A DNA stretch of 64,000 nt from VXNE01 sp965206615 (GCA_965206615.1 CBDBKI010000005.1:3658001-3722000), one strand, 5' to 3'. Counted from the stretch's first letter, positions 34,439-43,340 are shown. Program-made: numbers and translations. The notes: generated by a model from the letters alone, not told the origin.

Positions 34439-35956
34439 GTGGATCATTTCGACGTAGTCATCGTGGGCGCGGGGCTGTCCGGCATCGGGGCCGCATGCCA
34501 CCTGCGGCAGAAATGTCCGTCGAAGTCCTTCGTCCTGCTCGACCGGCGCGACGCCATCGGCGGCACCTGGGACATCTTCCGCTACCCCGGAGTGCGCTCC
34601 GACAGCGACATGCACACCCTCGGCTACGCCTTCAAGCCCTGGCGCGAAGCCAAGGCCATCGCCGACGGACCGTCCATCCGCAACTACGTCCGGGAGACCG
34701 CCCGGGAACACGACATCCTGCCCCACGTCCGCTTCCACCACCTCGTCGAGAGCGCTTCCTGGGACAGCCAGCAGTGCCGCTGGACCGTGACCGCGAAGAG
34801 AACGCTGCACGGCGACCGCGCCGGGTTCACGTGCAACTTCCTGTACCTGTGCGCCGGCTACTACAGCTACGCGGGTGGCCACAAACCGGAGTTCGCCGGC
34901 ATCGACCAATACCGGGGCACCGTCGTCCATCCGCAGGAGTGGCCCGAGGACCTGGACTACGCCGGCAAACGCGTCGCCGTGATCGGTAGCGGGGCCACTG
35001 CGATGACCCTGGTGCCGGCCATGGCCGAGAACGGCGCCCGGGTGGCGATGGTGCAGCGCTCGCCCACCTATGTGATCTCGCGACCGGACGTGGACGCCAT
35101 CGCCAATACGCTGCGCCGCTGGCTCCCCGAGCGGCTCGCCTACGCGATCACGCGCTGGAAGAACGTCACCCTGCAGAGCTTTCTCTATCACAACACCCGC
35201 GTCCGCCCGGAGCGCGTGAAGGCCACCCTCCTGAAGCAGGTGCGCAAGGAACTCGGCCCCGATTACGACATCGCGACCCACTTCACGCCGCGCTACAACC
35301 CTTGGGATCAGCGCCTGTGCCTCATCCCGAATTCCGACCTCTTCCGCACGATCGCGTCCGGTGACGTGGAAGTGGTCACGGACACCATCGAGGGCTTTAC
35401 CGAGCGCGGGCTGCGTCTGACGTCGGGTCGCGAACTCGAGGCGGACGTCGTCGTCACCGCGACCGGGCTGCAACTCGTGGCCCTCGGCGACATCGCGTTC
35501 GAGTTGGACGGGGAGCCGGTGCACTTCCCGGACACGGTCAGCTACAAGGGCACGATGTACTCGGGGCTGCCCAATCTCGTGTCCACCTTCGGCTACATCA
35601 ACGCGTCCTGGACCCTGCGCGCGGACCTGATCGCCGCATTCGTCTGCAAGCTCCTGAACCACATGGACGCGACGCGGACCCGACGCTGCACTCCCCGCCT
35701 GCGCGAGGAGGACCGCGACATGCCGCTCGCGCCGTTCATCGACGACTTCTCCGCCGGGTACATGCGACGCGCCATGCACCTCCTGCCGAGACAAGGCGAC
35801 CGCGATCCCTGGCGCAACACGCAGGACTATGCCTACGAGAAGAAGCTGCTCGGACGTGCGCGCCTCGACGACGGGGCACTCGTGTTCGAACCGGCTCCCC
35901 AGGGCGCCGCCGCCGTCGGAGATGAGGATCTGCAGCAGGTTGCCGCCGGCGGCTGA
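34439..35956 (+). CDS. FAD/NADPH-dependent Baeyer-Villiger-type monooxygenase
   Basis: A 505-residue class B flavoprotein monooxygenase. Seen: FAD Rossmann motif VVIVGAGLSGIG (about 6-17), the Baeyer-Villiger fingerprint variant YRGTVVHPQEWPED (F/Y-x-G-x-x-x-H-x-x-x-W), a second dinucleotide motif VAVIGSGATAMTLVP for NADPH, and the ATGLQ motif before the C-terminal domain. Enzymes of this group insert oxygen next to ketones or N/S-oxidise xenobiotics. The GTG start gives MDHFDVVIVGAG and follows a GGAGG. Neighbouring SDR and EstB-like genes fit an alcohol-ketone-ester route, which is inference. Confidence 0.88.
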   Translation: MDHFDVVIVGAGLSGIGAACHLRQKCPSKSFVLLDRRDAIGGTWDIFRYPGVRSDSDMHTLGYAFKPWREAKAIADGPSIRNYVRETAREHDILPHVRFHHLVESASWDSQQCRWTVTAKRTLHGDRAGFTCNFLYLCAGYYSYAGGHKPEFAGIDQYRGTVVHPQEWPEDLDYAGKRVAVIGSGATAMTLVPAMAENGARVAMVQRSPTYVISRPDVDAIANTLRRWLPERLAYAITRWKNVTLQSFLYHNTRVRPERVKATLLKQVRKELGPDYDIATHFTPRYNPWDQRLCLIPNSDLFRTIASGDVEVVTDTIEGFTERGLRLTSGRELEADVVVTATGLQLVALGDIAFELDGEPVHFPDTVSYKGTMYSGLPNLVSTFGYINASWTLRADLIAAFVCKLLNHMDATRTRRCTPRLREEDRDMPLAPFIDDFSAGYMRRAMHLLPRQGDRDPWRNTQDYAYEKKLLGRARLDDGALVFEPAPQGAAAVGDEDLQQVAAGG

Positions 35957-36117
35957 CAGGCGCCGCGCAGCTCCCCGGCCGCGCCGTCCAGGAGAGCGCG
36001 TGCCGAGCAAGGAACGAACGATGCCTGGGACCGGCCATGACGGCGGTCTGACGGGCACCCCTGCAGTCCCGGACTGCGGCAAATCCCCTATCCCCTGAAC
36101 CCAACGGAGAGCAACAC

Positions 36118-37251
36118 ATGGACATCCACGGTTTCTGCGACGAGCGTTTCGCCGCCGTGCGCGACGCCTTCGAGCACAACTTCACCGCGCTCGGCGACGT
36201 CGGTGCGAGTTTCGCGGCCACCGTCGAGGGCGAGTTCGTCGTCGACCTCTGGGCGGGGCACACGGACCTCGCGCGGACGCGCCCGTGGGAGCGGGACACC
36301 ATCGTCAACGTCTACTCGACGACGAAGACCATGTCGTTCCTCTGCGCGCTGCTCCTCGCGGACCGTGGACAGCTCGACTTCCACGCCAAGGTCACCGACT
36401 ACTGGCCGGAGTACGGGCAGAACGGCAAGGAGAACACCGAAGTCCGGCACTTCATGAGCCACTCCGCCGGGGTGCCCGGGTTCGACCCCGCGTTGACCGC
36501 CGCCGAGCAGCTCTACGACTGGGACGCCTGCATCGAGAACCTCGCGCGGCAGGCGCCGTGGTGGGAACCGGGCAGCCAGAGCGGCTACCACGCCATCACC
36601 CAGGGGTTCCTGATCGGCGAAGTCGTCCGGCGCATCGACGGCCGCACCCTCGGCGCCTACTTCCGCGAAGAGATCGCCACACCCCTCGGCGCCGATTTCC
36701 ACATCGGCGTACCCGCCTCCGAGTTCGGGCGCGTCGCCGAGATGATCGCGGACACCACGGACGACATCGGCTTCGGCGAACTCGACCCGCAGTCGATTAC
36801 CGCCCGCGTGTTCGCGAGCTCCGTGTCGACCCCCGACGACGTCAACACCGACGCATGGCGGCAGGCGGAACTGCCGGCGGCGGGCGGCCACGGCAACGCA
36901 CGCGGCGTCGTGCGCGCCCAGACGCCGCTGGCGAACAACGGCTCGGCCTTCGGCGTCGACCTGCTGTCGCCGGACGGTTGCCGCATCATCGGCGAGGAGC
37001 AGACGAACGGGACCGACGCGGTGATCATGATGCCCGTGCGCTTCGGCATGGGCTACGCCCTCCCGAACGAACTCCTGCCGATGTCGCCCAACGACACGGC
37101 CATGTTCTGGGCCGGCGCCGGGGGCTCCACGATCGCCGTGGACCAGGACGCCCACGTGTGCCTGTCGTACGTGATGAACCAGATGCGGATGACCCTCGTG
37201 GGCGACGCCCGCGGCGGAAGCCTCGGCAAGGCGCTCTACGAGGCGCTCTGA
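36118..37251 (+). CDS. Beta-lactamase-fold serine hydrolase (EstB-like)
   Basis: A 377-residue cytoplasmic class C beta-lactamase/carboxylesterase. Seen: nucleophile motif STTK (S67, K70) in VYSTTKTMSFLCALLLAD, RHFMSHSAGVPGFD, the YxN-equivalent GYHAITQGFLIGE, and the C-terminal GAGGSTIAVDQDAHVCLS. No signal peptide, unlike the hydrolase at 21700. EstB-type enzymes prefer esters to lactams. GGAGAG precedes ATG 36118. The 161-base gap to the monooxygenase has no obvious terminator, so the two may share a transcript. Confidence 0.88.
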   Translation: MDIHGFCDERFAAVRDAFEHNFTALGDVGASFAATVEGEFVVDLWAGHTDLARTRPWERDTIVNVYSTTKTMSFLCALLLADRGQLDFHAKVTDYWPEYGQNGKENTEVRHFMSHSAGVPGFDPALTAAEQLYDWDACIENLARQAPWWEPGSQSGYHAITQGFLIGEVVRRIDGRTLGAYFREEIATPLGADFHIGVPASEFGRVAEMIADTTDDIGFGELDPQSITARVFASSVSTPDDVNTDAWRQAELPAAGGHGNARGVVRAQTPLANNGSAFGVDLLSPDGCRIIGEEQTNGTDAVIMMPVRFGMGYALPNELLPMSPNDTAMFWAGAGGSTIAVDQDAHVCLSYVMNQMRMTLVGDARGGSLGKALYEAL

Positions 37252-37277
37252 CAGCCTCCGAAACGAGGGCGTGAGTG

Positions 37278-37314
37278 CACGGGGCGTGCACGCTTGACGC
37301 GTGTCCGCCCCGTG
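37278..37314. terminator. Convergent inverted repeat
   Basis: CACGGGGC (37278-37285) and GCCCCGTG (37307-37314) form an 8-base perfect stem between the convergent serine hydrolase and DUF3604 genes. A smaller GTGCAC-GTGCAC palindrome overlaps its left arm. Confidence 0.5.
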
Positions 37315-37322
37315 GCACGACA

Positions 37323-39122
37323 CTACATCGGCGTGATCCAGATCGGCGACGACCAGGCGCGCTCCTGGAGCGTCGCGGGAAGCTCGGCCTGTATCGGGAG
37401 CCCCTCTCGCAGCGCGTCCCAACTCGACCACCGACACGTCGGGTTTTCGAGTACGCGCACGTAGTAGAACGCGCGTTGGCTCGCATCGAAATCCGGGTCC
37501 GACCAGACGGATCGCAGCTCCACCGCACCCTTGTCGTGGTCGAAGGCGCAGGTCGCAAGATCGACCCCGGCGCCGTTGTCGGGGCACCGGTGCGTCTCCG
37601 GATCCGCGGACAGCCCGTCCGAACACGCCACGTCGAAGACCCGCTCCTGTCGGACACCGCCGTCGTCCAGCCAACCCTTGACGATCTGCAGGCGCTGCAG
37701 CCAGGCGCTCTGCGGATCCCGCAGCGCCCAGGCCAGGAACCTCGGCGCACCCCCCGGACGCGCCTCGAACTCGCCGCCCATCGAAACGCCGCCGGCCTCG
37801 AGCCGCGCACTGTCCGTCGTATCGAGATCGTATCCGGCAAAAAACTTCACGCGGATGCGGGGACCGCTGGTGGCGAACGTCTCCTTGCGCCGAAACGCCG
37901 CATAGAGGGCTTCCCGCGTATTGGCTTCGGCCCAGACGCCCGCCACGCCCGATGCACCCCAACCCGCCATCGCCCCCGCTCTCAGCTGGTCCAGCAACGG
38001 GACATCGGCGGCTTCTTCCACGTCTTCAGGCACGGGTTCGAGGGGCACGATCCTGCGCCACTCCGGCCGCCCGTCGGCGTTGCCGATCTTGCCGTGATAG
38101 GTGGGCTCCTCGTAGGCCCCACCGGTATTGTGGGTGTCGCTCGAGCCGATGAATCCGAACCGGTACGGATTGAACCCCTGGGCGGCGCGCATCTCGAGCC
38201 CGGTCAACAGCGCATCCCGCACGTACGCTCCCGGGACGCCATCGCCAATGACCTCGAAGTCCGCCCACTCGTCGTTCGGCGAGAGCATCGGATGGGTTTC
38301 CGAGGTGCCCTTCACCTGCGTCATTTCCACGATGGGCTCGTTGCGCATGCGCGCCTCGGCATAGTCCGCATCCAGCGGCTCGTCATCGAACGTGGTCGTC
38401 TCGAAGTACTGACCGTTGCTGAGGTTGGTGTTGTGCGCGATGGCCAGGGCTTCGATGCCCTCGCCCCGCAGGCGGTCGAGCCAGGCCCACAGATCCTCTG
38501 GATTACGCGAATCAGTCGCACCGAACGGCAGCTCCGGTACGCGGGCACCCTCGAAAACGACGTTGCGATGCAGCATTCCGGCGCGCGACGAGGTGTACTC
38601 GTAACCGACGAAGGCGGTGAACCTGCCCGGCTCGTTGTGACGCTCGGCGGCCGCCACGATCCGCTGCCAGGCGTCGCGCCGTATGCCGTCGTCGTGCAGG
38701 TCCGGGTTGACCTCCCCCGTACGCAGCGCCGAGCCGAAGGTCAGGAACGCCGCCATCATGATGCCGTCCGTGACTTCGGTCAGTGCCGAACCGGACAACG
38801 GGTGGTCCGGATTCCCCAGGGCCGTGACGTTGCCCAGGTACTCCGCGTGGTCCGTGACGGCCAGGAAGTCGAGTGGCGCCCCCCGCAGCCTGATGATCTG
38901 GCCCGATGGATGCCGCAGCGGCGCGCCCCTGGCAAACGCGTAGGCCTCGTCCGGCCCGGTACGCGCTCCGAAGCTATAGGCGTCGGCCGAGTACCTGGTG
39001 TGCACGTGCAGGTCCCCGAAGTACGCATTGCGTTCCGACGCCTCCGCGAGGGCCTGGCCCGGCTGCGCCGCGCACAGCCAGAACATCGAGGCGGCAAGCA
39101 CCGGCCGCGTCGAAGCCGTCAT
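37323..39122 (-). CDS. Exported DUF3604 (PHP-fold) protein
   Basis: A 599-residue DUF3604 protein with a PHP-type metallo-phosphoesterase core. Seen: signal peptide LAASMFWLCAAQPGQALA, the metal motif FGDLHVHTRYSADAYS (D37, H39, H41), LDFLAVTDHAEYLG, IEALAIAHNTNLSNG and FGFIGSSDTHNTGG, which together supply the usual His/Asp ligands; C-terminal beta region with cysteine pairs. ATG 39122 is in an ATGA overlap with the Uma2 gene and starts directly at the signal. Family members are often near sulfatases and xenobiotic genes, but no activity is established. Confidence 0.85.
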   Translation of the reverse strand: MTASTRPVLAASMFWLCAAQPGQALAEASERNAYFGDLHVHTRYSADAYSFGARTGPDEAYAFARGAPLRHPSGQIIRLRGAPLDFLAVTDHAEYLGNVTALGNPDHPLSGSALTEVTDGIMMAAFLTFGSALRTGEVNPDLHDDGIRRDAWQRIVAAAERHNEPGRFTAFVGYEYTSSRAGMLHRNVVFEGARVPELPFGATDSRNPEDLWAWLDRLRGEGIEALAIAHNTNLSNGQYFETTTFDDEPLDADYAEARMRNEPIVEMTQVKGTSETHPMLSPNDEWADFEVIGDGVPGAYVRDALLTGLEMRAAQGFNPYRFGFIGSSDTHNTGGAYEEPTYHGKIGNADGRPEWRRIVPLEPVPEDVEEAADVPLLDQLRAGAMAGWGASGVAGVWAEANTREALYAAFRRKETFATSGPRIRVKFFAGYDLDTTDSARLEAGGVSMGGEFEARPGGAPRFLAWALRDPQSAWLQRLQIVKGWLDDGGVRQERVFDVACSDGLSADPETHRCPDNGAGVDLATCAFDHDKGAVELRSVWSDPDFDASQRAFYYVRVLENPTCRWSSWDALREGLPIQAELPATLQERAWSSPIWITPM

Positions 39123-39778
39123 TCGCGCCCGCCGTCCGGATCGACACCGAGCCCCCGCAGCCGCGCCTCGAGATGCCGTGTACACAGTGCGGTCTCCTCG
39201 TATGTGGTCAGGTCCGTCCCGGTCGCGGGATCGCGGAAACGGACCCGTCCCGACTCCGCGCGCAGGTCGAGCCCCAATACTGCGCTGCGCACCTCCCGCA
39301 TTCCACCACGCAGTCGTTCCGGCAGCGGGCGGAACTGTCCTTCTTCCAGCGACATTCCCTGCAGCGATGGCTGGAAGAACTCCCCGCGCGGATCGAAACG
39401 CCAGTACTCCGCGATGCCGAGTTCCTCATAGAGCGCGCGCTTGCGGTCGCGATCGTCCAACCAGGTCGTCCGGGACGCCACCTCCAGCACGAAGTCCGGC
39501 GCCGTGCCCTCCTCCCAGAGCTTGAAGACCATCCGCTCGTCTTTCGGGACGCCGAATGCGACGCAGACATCGGGAGCCACCGATTTCCCGGGGTCGCCCT
39601 GCGCGTAGTAGATGAGCATGTCGCCGAACACGAACACGTCCCGGCGATCCATGAAACGGACCCGCAACACGCTGATCGCGTCCACGATCGCCGTGAGTTG
39701 CCAGCCGTTGTCAGCCAAGGGCTGGCCGTCGGAGCTCGGATAGTGCATCTCTTCCGAACCCATGGAGGTCGGACACAT
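39119..39778 (-). CDS. Uma2 family (DUF820) PD-(D/E)XK nuclease-fold protein, copy 1
   Basis: A 219-residue Uma2-family protein, a restriction-endonuclease fold group common in cyanobacteria and other phyla and usually of unknown role. Seen: FGDMLIYYAQGDPGKSVAPD (D70), DFVLEVASRTTWLDDRDRKR (E99) and EYWRFDPRGEFFQPSLQG. GGGGGA precedes ATG 39778; an in-frame TTG lies two codons earlier. Its stop overlaps the DUF3604 start by 4 bases. A close paralogue is at 41318. Confidence 0.85.
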   Translation of the reverse strand: MCPTSMGSEEMHYPSSDGQPLADNGWQLTAIVDAISVLRVRFMDRRDVFVFGDMLIYYAQGDPGKSVAPDVCVAFGVPKDERMVFKLWEEGTAPDFVLEVASRTTWLDDRDRKRALYEELGIAEYWRFDPRGEFFQPSLQGMSLEEGQFRPLPERLRGGMREVRSAVLGLDLRAESGRVRFRDPATGTDLTTYEETALCTRHLEARLRGLGVDPDGGRE

Positions 39779-39820
39779 GGGCAAGTCCCCCGTCAGGGAT
39801 CCAACGCCACTTCGCGGCGC

Positions 39821-39829
39821 ACGTTAGCA
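39821..39829 (-). promoter_or_regulatory. Candidate extended -10 for Uma2 copy 1
   Basis: On the minus strand TGCTAACGT lies 43 bases before the ATG. Three other genes here have a comparable TGCTA-n4 site (42032, 50205, 51405). Confidence 0.3.
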
Positions 39830-40134
39830 CGCGGTTCCACGACCACTCAAACCCGCATCCGCAGCGATTGGAAGTCGGTCGATCGGGTTGCACGCGGGCC
39901 CCGCTCGCGACCGCCCGGCGTGTGGCTTTGTGTAGGCGTTCCCCCCACAATGGGCGCCTCTCACGAGGCGGATACCAACTCATGCCAAAGGGCATCGTGT
40001 TCCCCCGGACCCTAGCCCGCACTTCTCACCAGGCCGCTTGTCGGAGGCAGATTGCTTATGGGTTTCAAAAGGTTGACCACGATTGCCGATGATCGTGCCG
40101 ATTGCGGACTGCGCTGGCCGCGCCCTCGCGGGTC

Positions 40135-40216
40135 TTTTGGCCCTGTGCGCGCACGTGCTCCCTCAACCGTAGTCCCCGCTATGCTTTCGGTCGCGAGCAC
40201 GCGCACAGGACCAAAA
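40135..40216. repeat. Long imperfect inverted repeat in the Uma2-SDR spacer
   Basis: The 533-base spacer 39779-40311 has no gene. TTTTGG-c-CCTGTGCGCG-cacg-TGCT (40135-40159) is complementary to AGCACGCGCACAGGACCAAAA (40196-40216), about 21 pairs with one mismatch and a small bulge, around a 36-base loop. Outside it GATGATCG (40088-40095) pairs with CGATCATC (40224-40231). It could be a relic mobile-element end or a structured RNA. The remainder of the spacer shows only the Uma2 promoter and the fragment at 40260. Confidence 0.5.
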
Positions 40217-40259
40217 TCCTCCGCGATCATCACGGCCCCTGGTCAGAAATGCGGGCTAG

Positions 40260-40309
40260 TCGGCACAGATCCCGAAGCGGTCGCGAGACCCGTCACGACG
40301 ACCGGCGCC
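40260..40309 (+). pseudogene. Fragment of a luciferase-family gene 5' end
   Basis: About 50 bases match, at roughly 80%, codons 13-29 of the luciferase-like gene at 43472; both read GTDPEAVAR. No start or continuation exists, so this is a duplicated fragment ending two bases before the SDR start. Confidence 0.45.
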
Positions 40310-40311
40310 AG

Positions 40312-41142
40312 ATGAGCGGCAAACGACTGGCGGGCAGAGTCGCCTGGGTCACGGGGTCCTCCCGTGGCATCGGCCGGGTAGTGGCGGACCACCTCGCGAG
40401 CCTCGGGGCACGGGTCGTCGTCCACGGCACGACTCCCACCTCCACACGTCAACTGGACGAGGCCGAGTCCCTCGAGGCGGTCGCCTCCGAAATCGCCGAC
40501 GCCCACGGCGCCGAGGTGCTTGCCGTGCATGGCGATCTGACGTCGGAGGCCGTCGTCGAGGATCTCCACGCGCGCATTCGCGAGCGGCTCGGCGAGGTCG
40601 ACATCCTCATCAATAACGCCGGCGGCGACATTGGCGCGCGCGGCGTCACCGCCGAGAACGCCGGCAAGCCCATCGTCAACGACGCCGTGCACATCCCCAT
40701 GGAGGACGCGCGATCCATCCTCGACCGCAACCTGATGACCTGCATCCTCGTGAGCCGTGCGGTGGTGCCGACGATGATCGACCGCGAGCGCGGCTGGATC
40801 GTCACCATCGGCAGCATCGCGGGACTCTCGGGGCACCGCAACGCGGTGATGTACTCCACGGCCAAGGCCGCCGTGCACGAGTACACGCGCTGCCTGGCGG
40901 CGCAACTCCGCCCCCACGGCGTGTACGCGAATGTGGTAGCACCTGGCGAGATCATCACCGCGCGTTTCCTCGCGAGCAGGCCGACCCGCGACGAACGCAA
41001 GGTTCGGGAGGGTCCGCTGACGCGCTACGGATGGCCCGAGGAAGTCGCGAAGGCGGTGGAGTTCCTCGTCACGGAGGATGGGTCGTACATCACGGGGCAG
41101 GTGCTCCGGATCGACGGGGGAATGCAGCTCTTCCCGAGTTGA
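40312..41142 (+). CDS. Short-chain dehydrogenase/reductase (SDR)
   Basis: A 276-residue classical SDR. Seen: TGSSRGIG (14-21), NNAGG (101-105), catalytic S168, Y181 and K185 in TIGSIAGLSGHRN and YSTAK, VAPGEIIT, and the C-terminal ITGQVLRIDGGMQL. H38 after strand two (VVVHGTT) leaves cofactor preference open. It has a 20-residue insert around VTAENAGKPIVNDAVHIP relative to the SDR at 33053. ATG 40312 was chosen because the dinucleotide loop begins at once; the upstream frame runs into the luciferase fragment. It converges with Uma2 copy 2 across 175 bases, which hold only minor hairpins. Confidence 0.87.
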   Translation: MSGKRLAGRVAWVTGSSRGIGRVVADHLASLGARVVVHGTTPTSTRQLDEAESLEAVASEIADAHGAEVLAVHGDLTSEAVVEDLHARIRERLGEVDILINNAGGDIGARGVTAENAGKPIVNDAVHIPMEDARSILDRNLMTCILVSRAVVPTMIDRERGWIVTIGSIAGLSGHRNAVMYSTAKAAVHEYTRCLAAQLRPHGVYANVVAPGEIITARFLASRPTRDERKVREGPLTRYGWPEEVAKAVEFLVTEDGSYITGQVLRIDGGMQLFPS

Positions 41143-41317
41143 CGCCCTGACGTCGAAGCCGTCCCGCAGGGACCCCGAGTGCCCCAGCCCGAGGAGTAGC
41201 GCGGCATTGGCGTGCGCCTCCGGAACCCTCGGCCGGGTGCGGGAAGCCTCCCGGGTCGCCAACCTGAGGCTGCGCGAACGCGGGAAGGCAAAATGAACCG
41301 GGATTCCGCGCCCGAAC

Positions 41318-41986
41318 TCACTCCGGCTCGACGCCAAGCTCCCTCAGGCGTTCCTCGAGAAGCCGGACCCGCGACGCGGTTTCTCGACCCGCGGCCACCG
41401 CCTCTTCGTACGTCTCGAGGTCGAGGCCCCCGTCCGGGTCGTGGAAGCGGACCAGGTCCCTCTCCACCCGGAGCGTGAGGCCCAGAACGGCGCTCGGAAC
41501 CTCCCGTCGGCCGTCCCGCACTCGTTCCGCGATGGGACGATAGCCGCCGTCATGGAGACACAGGCCCTGCAAGGCCGGCTGGAAGAACTCGCCCCGGGGA
41601 TCGAAGCGCCAGTATTCCGAGACGCCAAGCCGTTCGTACAACGCCCGCTTGCGGCCCACGTCGTCCCGCCAGGTACGTGGCGACGCCACCTCCATGACGA
41701 AGTCCGGCGCCGTGCCCTCTTCCCATAGCTTGTAGACCATCCGCTTGCGCTTCGGCACGCCGAACGCAACGCAGACGTCCGGCGCTACCGATTGCCGCGG
41801 GTCCCCCTCGACGTAGTAGACGAGCATGTCGCCAAAGACATACACATCGGGGCGCTCGGCAAAGTGGACGCGCAGGGCATCGACCGCCCCGAGAATCGCG
41901 GTGAACTGCCAGTCGTTGTCAGCCAACGGCTGGCCGTCCGAGTCGGGATAGTAGATCTCGTCCGGGCCGATTGAGCTTGGAGACAT
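41318..41986 (-). CDS. Uma2 family (DUF820) PD-(D/E)XK nuclease-fold protein, copy 2
   Basis: A 222-residue paralogue of the gene at 39119, in the same orientation 1.5 kb away, with nearly the same blocks: YPDSDGQPLADNDWQFTAIL, FGDMLVYYVEGDPRQSVAPD, LWEEGTAPDFVMEVASPRTW and EYWRFDPRGEFFQPALQGL. The C-terminus ends in a coiled-coil-like RVRLLEERLRELGVEPE. GGAGG precedes ATG 41986. The SDR lies between the two copies, so a tandem duplication with later insertion, or two independent arrivals, are both possible. Confidence 0.85.
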   Translation of the reverse strand: MSPSSIGPDEIYYPDSDGQPLADNDWQFTAILGAVDALRVHFAERPDVYVFGDMLVYYVEGDPRQSVAPDVCVAFGVPKRKRMVYKLWEEGTAPDFVMEVASPRTWRDDVGRKRALYERLGVSEYWRFDPRGEFFQPALQGLCLHDGGYRPIAERVRDGRREVPSAVLGLTLRVERDLVRFHDPDGGLDLETYEEAVAAGRETASRVRLLEERLRELGVEPE

Positions 41987-42031
41987 GGGAGGCTCCTCCG
42001 TTGTGCCGATGCCCCATCGCTGACTCGAGGC

Positions 42032-42040
42032 ACCGTAGCA
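42032..42040 (-). promoter_or_regulatory. Candidate extended -10 for Uma2 copy 2
   Basis: On the minus strand TGCTACGGT lies 46 bases before the ATG, matching position and form at copy 1. Confidence 0.3.
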
Positions 42041-42233
42041 CGCGGGCTCGGGCCCGTCCAAACACAAGCGGCCGGCGGGGACGATGGATGGGATCGGTCC
42101 GCATTGGGGCCCTGTTCCGGGTGACGCTTTGGGAACGATCCAGCGTAGAGCCCCGGAGAACGGATGCCTGTCAGCGAAAGCCGCACGTCTTGCGCGAGTT
42201 CGCCGACGCGCCACGTGCGCCTCGGCCGGCGGT

Positions 42234-42290
42234 CGGTCGCCCGCGCCAGAATCGCCAAGCCGTCGAGACGGGAGGGGACAAGCCCCTCCC
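42234..42290. repeat. REP-like hairpin touching the hydroxyacid dehydrogenase stop codon
   Basis: The 304-base spacer 41987-42290 ends with GGTCGCCCGCGCC (half module) and the hairpin GGGAGGGG-acaag-CCCCTCCC (42270-42290), same loop and stem length as at 3520 and 21398. Its right arm abuts the stop codon at 42291, as hairpin A does at valS. The rest of the spacer shows only the Uma2 promoter region. Confidence 0.7.
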
Positions 42291-43340
42291 CTACACGGCC
42301 AGGGCCGTCGAGAAGTCCGGCACGCCCTCCCACCTCCCCGGGTGGGTCGAGCGCATCACCGCAATGGTCTTGATGACCTCCGGGTTGGTGAGTCCATGCG
42401 GCGCCTGTCCCCGCAGGACGCGGATCACGTTCTCCGCCTGCCGCTGCGGGCAATCCTCGAGGAACGTCGGGGAGAAGCCGGCGATGTGCGGGGTCACGAT
42501 CACGTTCGGCAACGCGAGGAGCGGGTCGTCGGGATCGATGGGCTCGATCTCCGTCACGTCGAGGGCGGCGGCGCCGATGCGCCCCTCCCGTGCCGCATCC
42601 GCGAGCGCGGCGCCATCGATGATCGGGCCGCGCGCGGTATTCACGATCATCGCCGTGTCCTTCATGAGCCCGAGTGCGTTGGAGTCGATCATGTGGCGCG
42701 TCTCGTCCGTCGCCGAGCAGTGGATCGTGATGTAGTCGGAACGGGACAGCAGCTCCTCGAAGGACACCAGGCGCACGCCGTACAGGTCCCCCGTACCCTG
42801 GGGCACGTAAGGATCGTGCGCCACGATCTCCGCCGGCCCGAAGCCCCGGATGCGCGTCGCGAAGGCGCGCCCGATGTTGCCGAAGCCGACGATGCCGACG
42901 GTGTGCCCGGCAATGCGGCGCACGCCCGTCTGGTAGCCGCGGATCGTCGGCCGGTCCGTGCTCCACTTGCCCTCCCGCGTCGCGTGGATGGAGTCGTGCA
43001 GGCAGCGCGTCAGGGACAGCAGCAGGGCGACCGCGTGGTCCGCCACCTCCGTCGTGTTCACCCCCGGCGTGTTGCAGACCAGCACGCCCAGGTCGGTGGC
43101 GGCGTCGTGGTCGATCGAATCGACGCCCACGCCCATGCGGCTCACCACCTTGAGCTTCGGACACGCCTCGAGCACCTCACGGGAGGTACGCGGGATGATG
43201 TTGACCAGCGCACCGTCGGCGTCCCGCAACAGACCGATCATCTCCTCCGTGGTCCGGGTCGGTCCCTCGAGCACCTCGAGGCCGGCTTCCTCGAAGAGAT
43301 CCACGCGGTTGTACGGGTTCGACATCAGGGCGACTTTCAT
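42291..43340 (-). CDS. D-isomer-specific 2-hydroxyacid dehydrogenase
   Basis: A 349-residue NAD-dependent dehydrogenase of the SerA/2-hydroxyacid group. Seen: VVSRMGVGVDSIDHDAATDL in the catalytic domain, NAD loop VGIVGFGNIGRAFATRIRGF, NTARGPIIDGAALADA with the catalytic arginine, E in DVTEIEPID, and the histidine in VIVTPHIAGFS. No ACT or regulatory domain, unlike many 3-phosphoglycerate dehydrogenases, so phosphoglycerate is only one possible substrate. GGAGAA precedes ATG 43340. It is divergent from the luciferase-like gene. Confidence 0.88.
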   Translation of the reverse strand: MKVALMSNPYNRVDLFEEAGLEVLEGPTRTTEEMIGLLRDADGALVNIIPRTSREVLEACPKLKVVSRMGVGVDSIDHDAATDLGVLVCNTPGVNTTEVADHAVALLLSLTRCLHDSIHATREGKWSTDRPTIRGYQTGVRRIAGHTVGIVGFGNIGRAFATRIRGFGPAEIVAHDPYVPQGTGDLYGVRLVSFEELLSRSDYITIHCSATDETRHMIDSNALGLMKDTAMIVNTARGPIIDGAALADAAREGRIGAAALDVTEIEPIDPDDPLLALPNVIVTPHIAGFSPTFLEDCPQRQAENVIRVLRGQAPHGLTNPEVIKTIAVMRSTHPGRWEGVPDFSTALAV

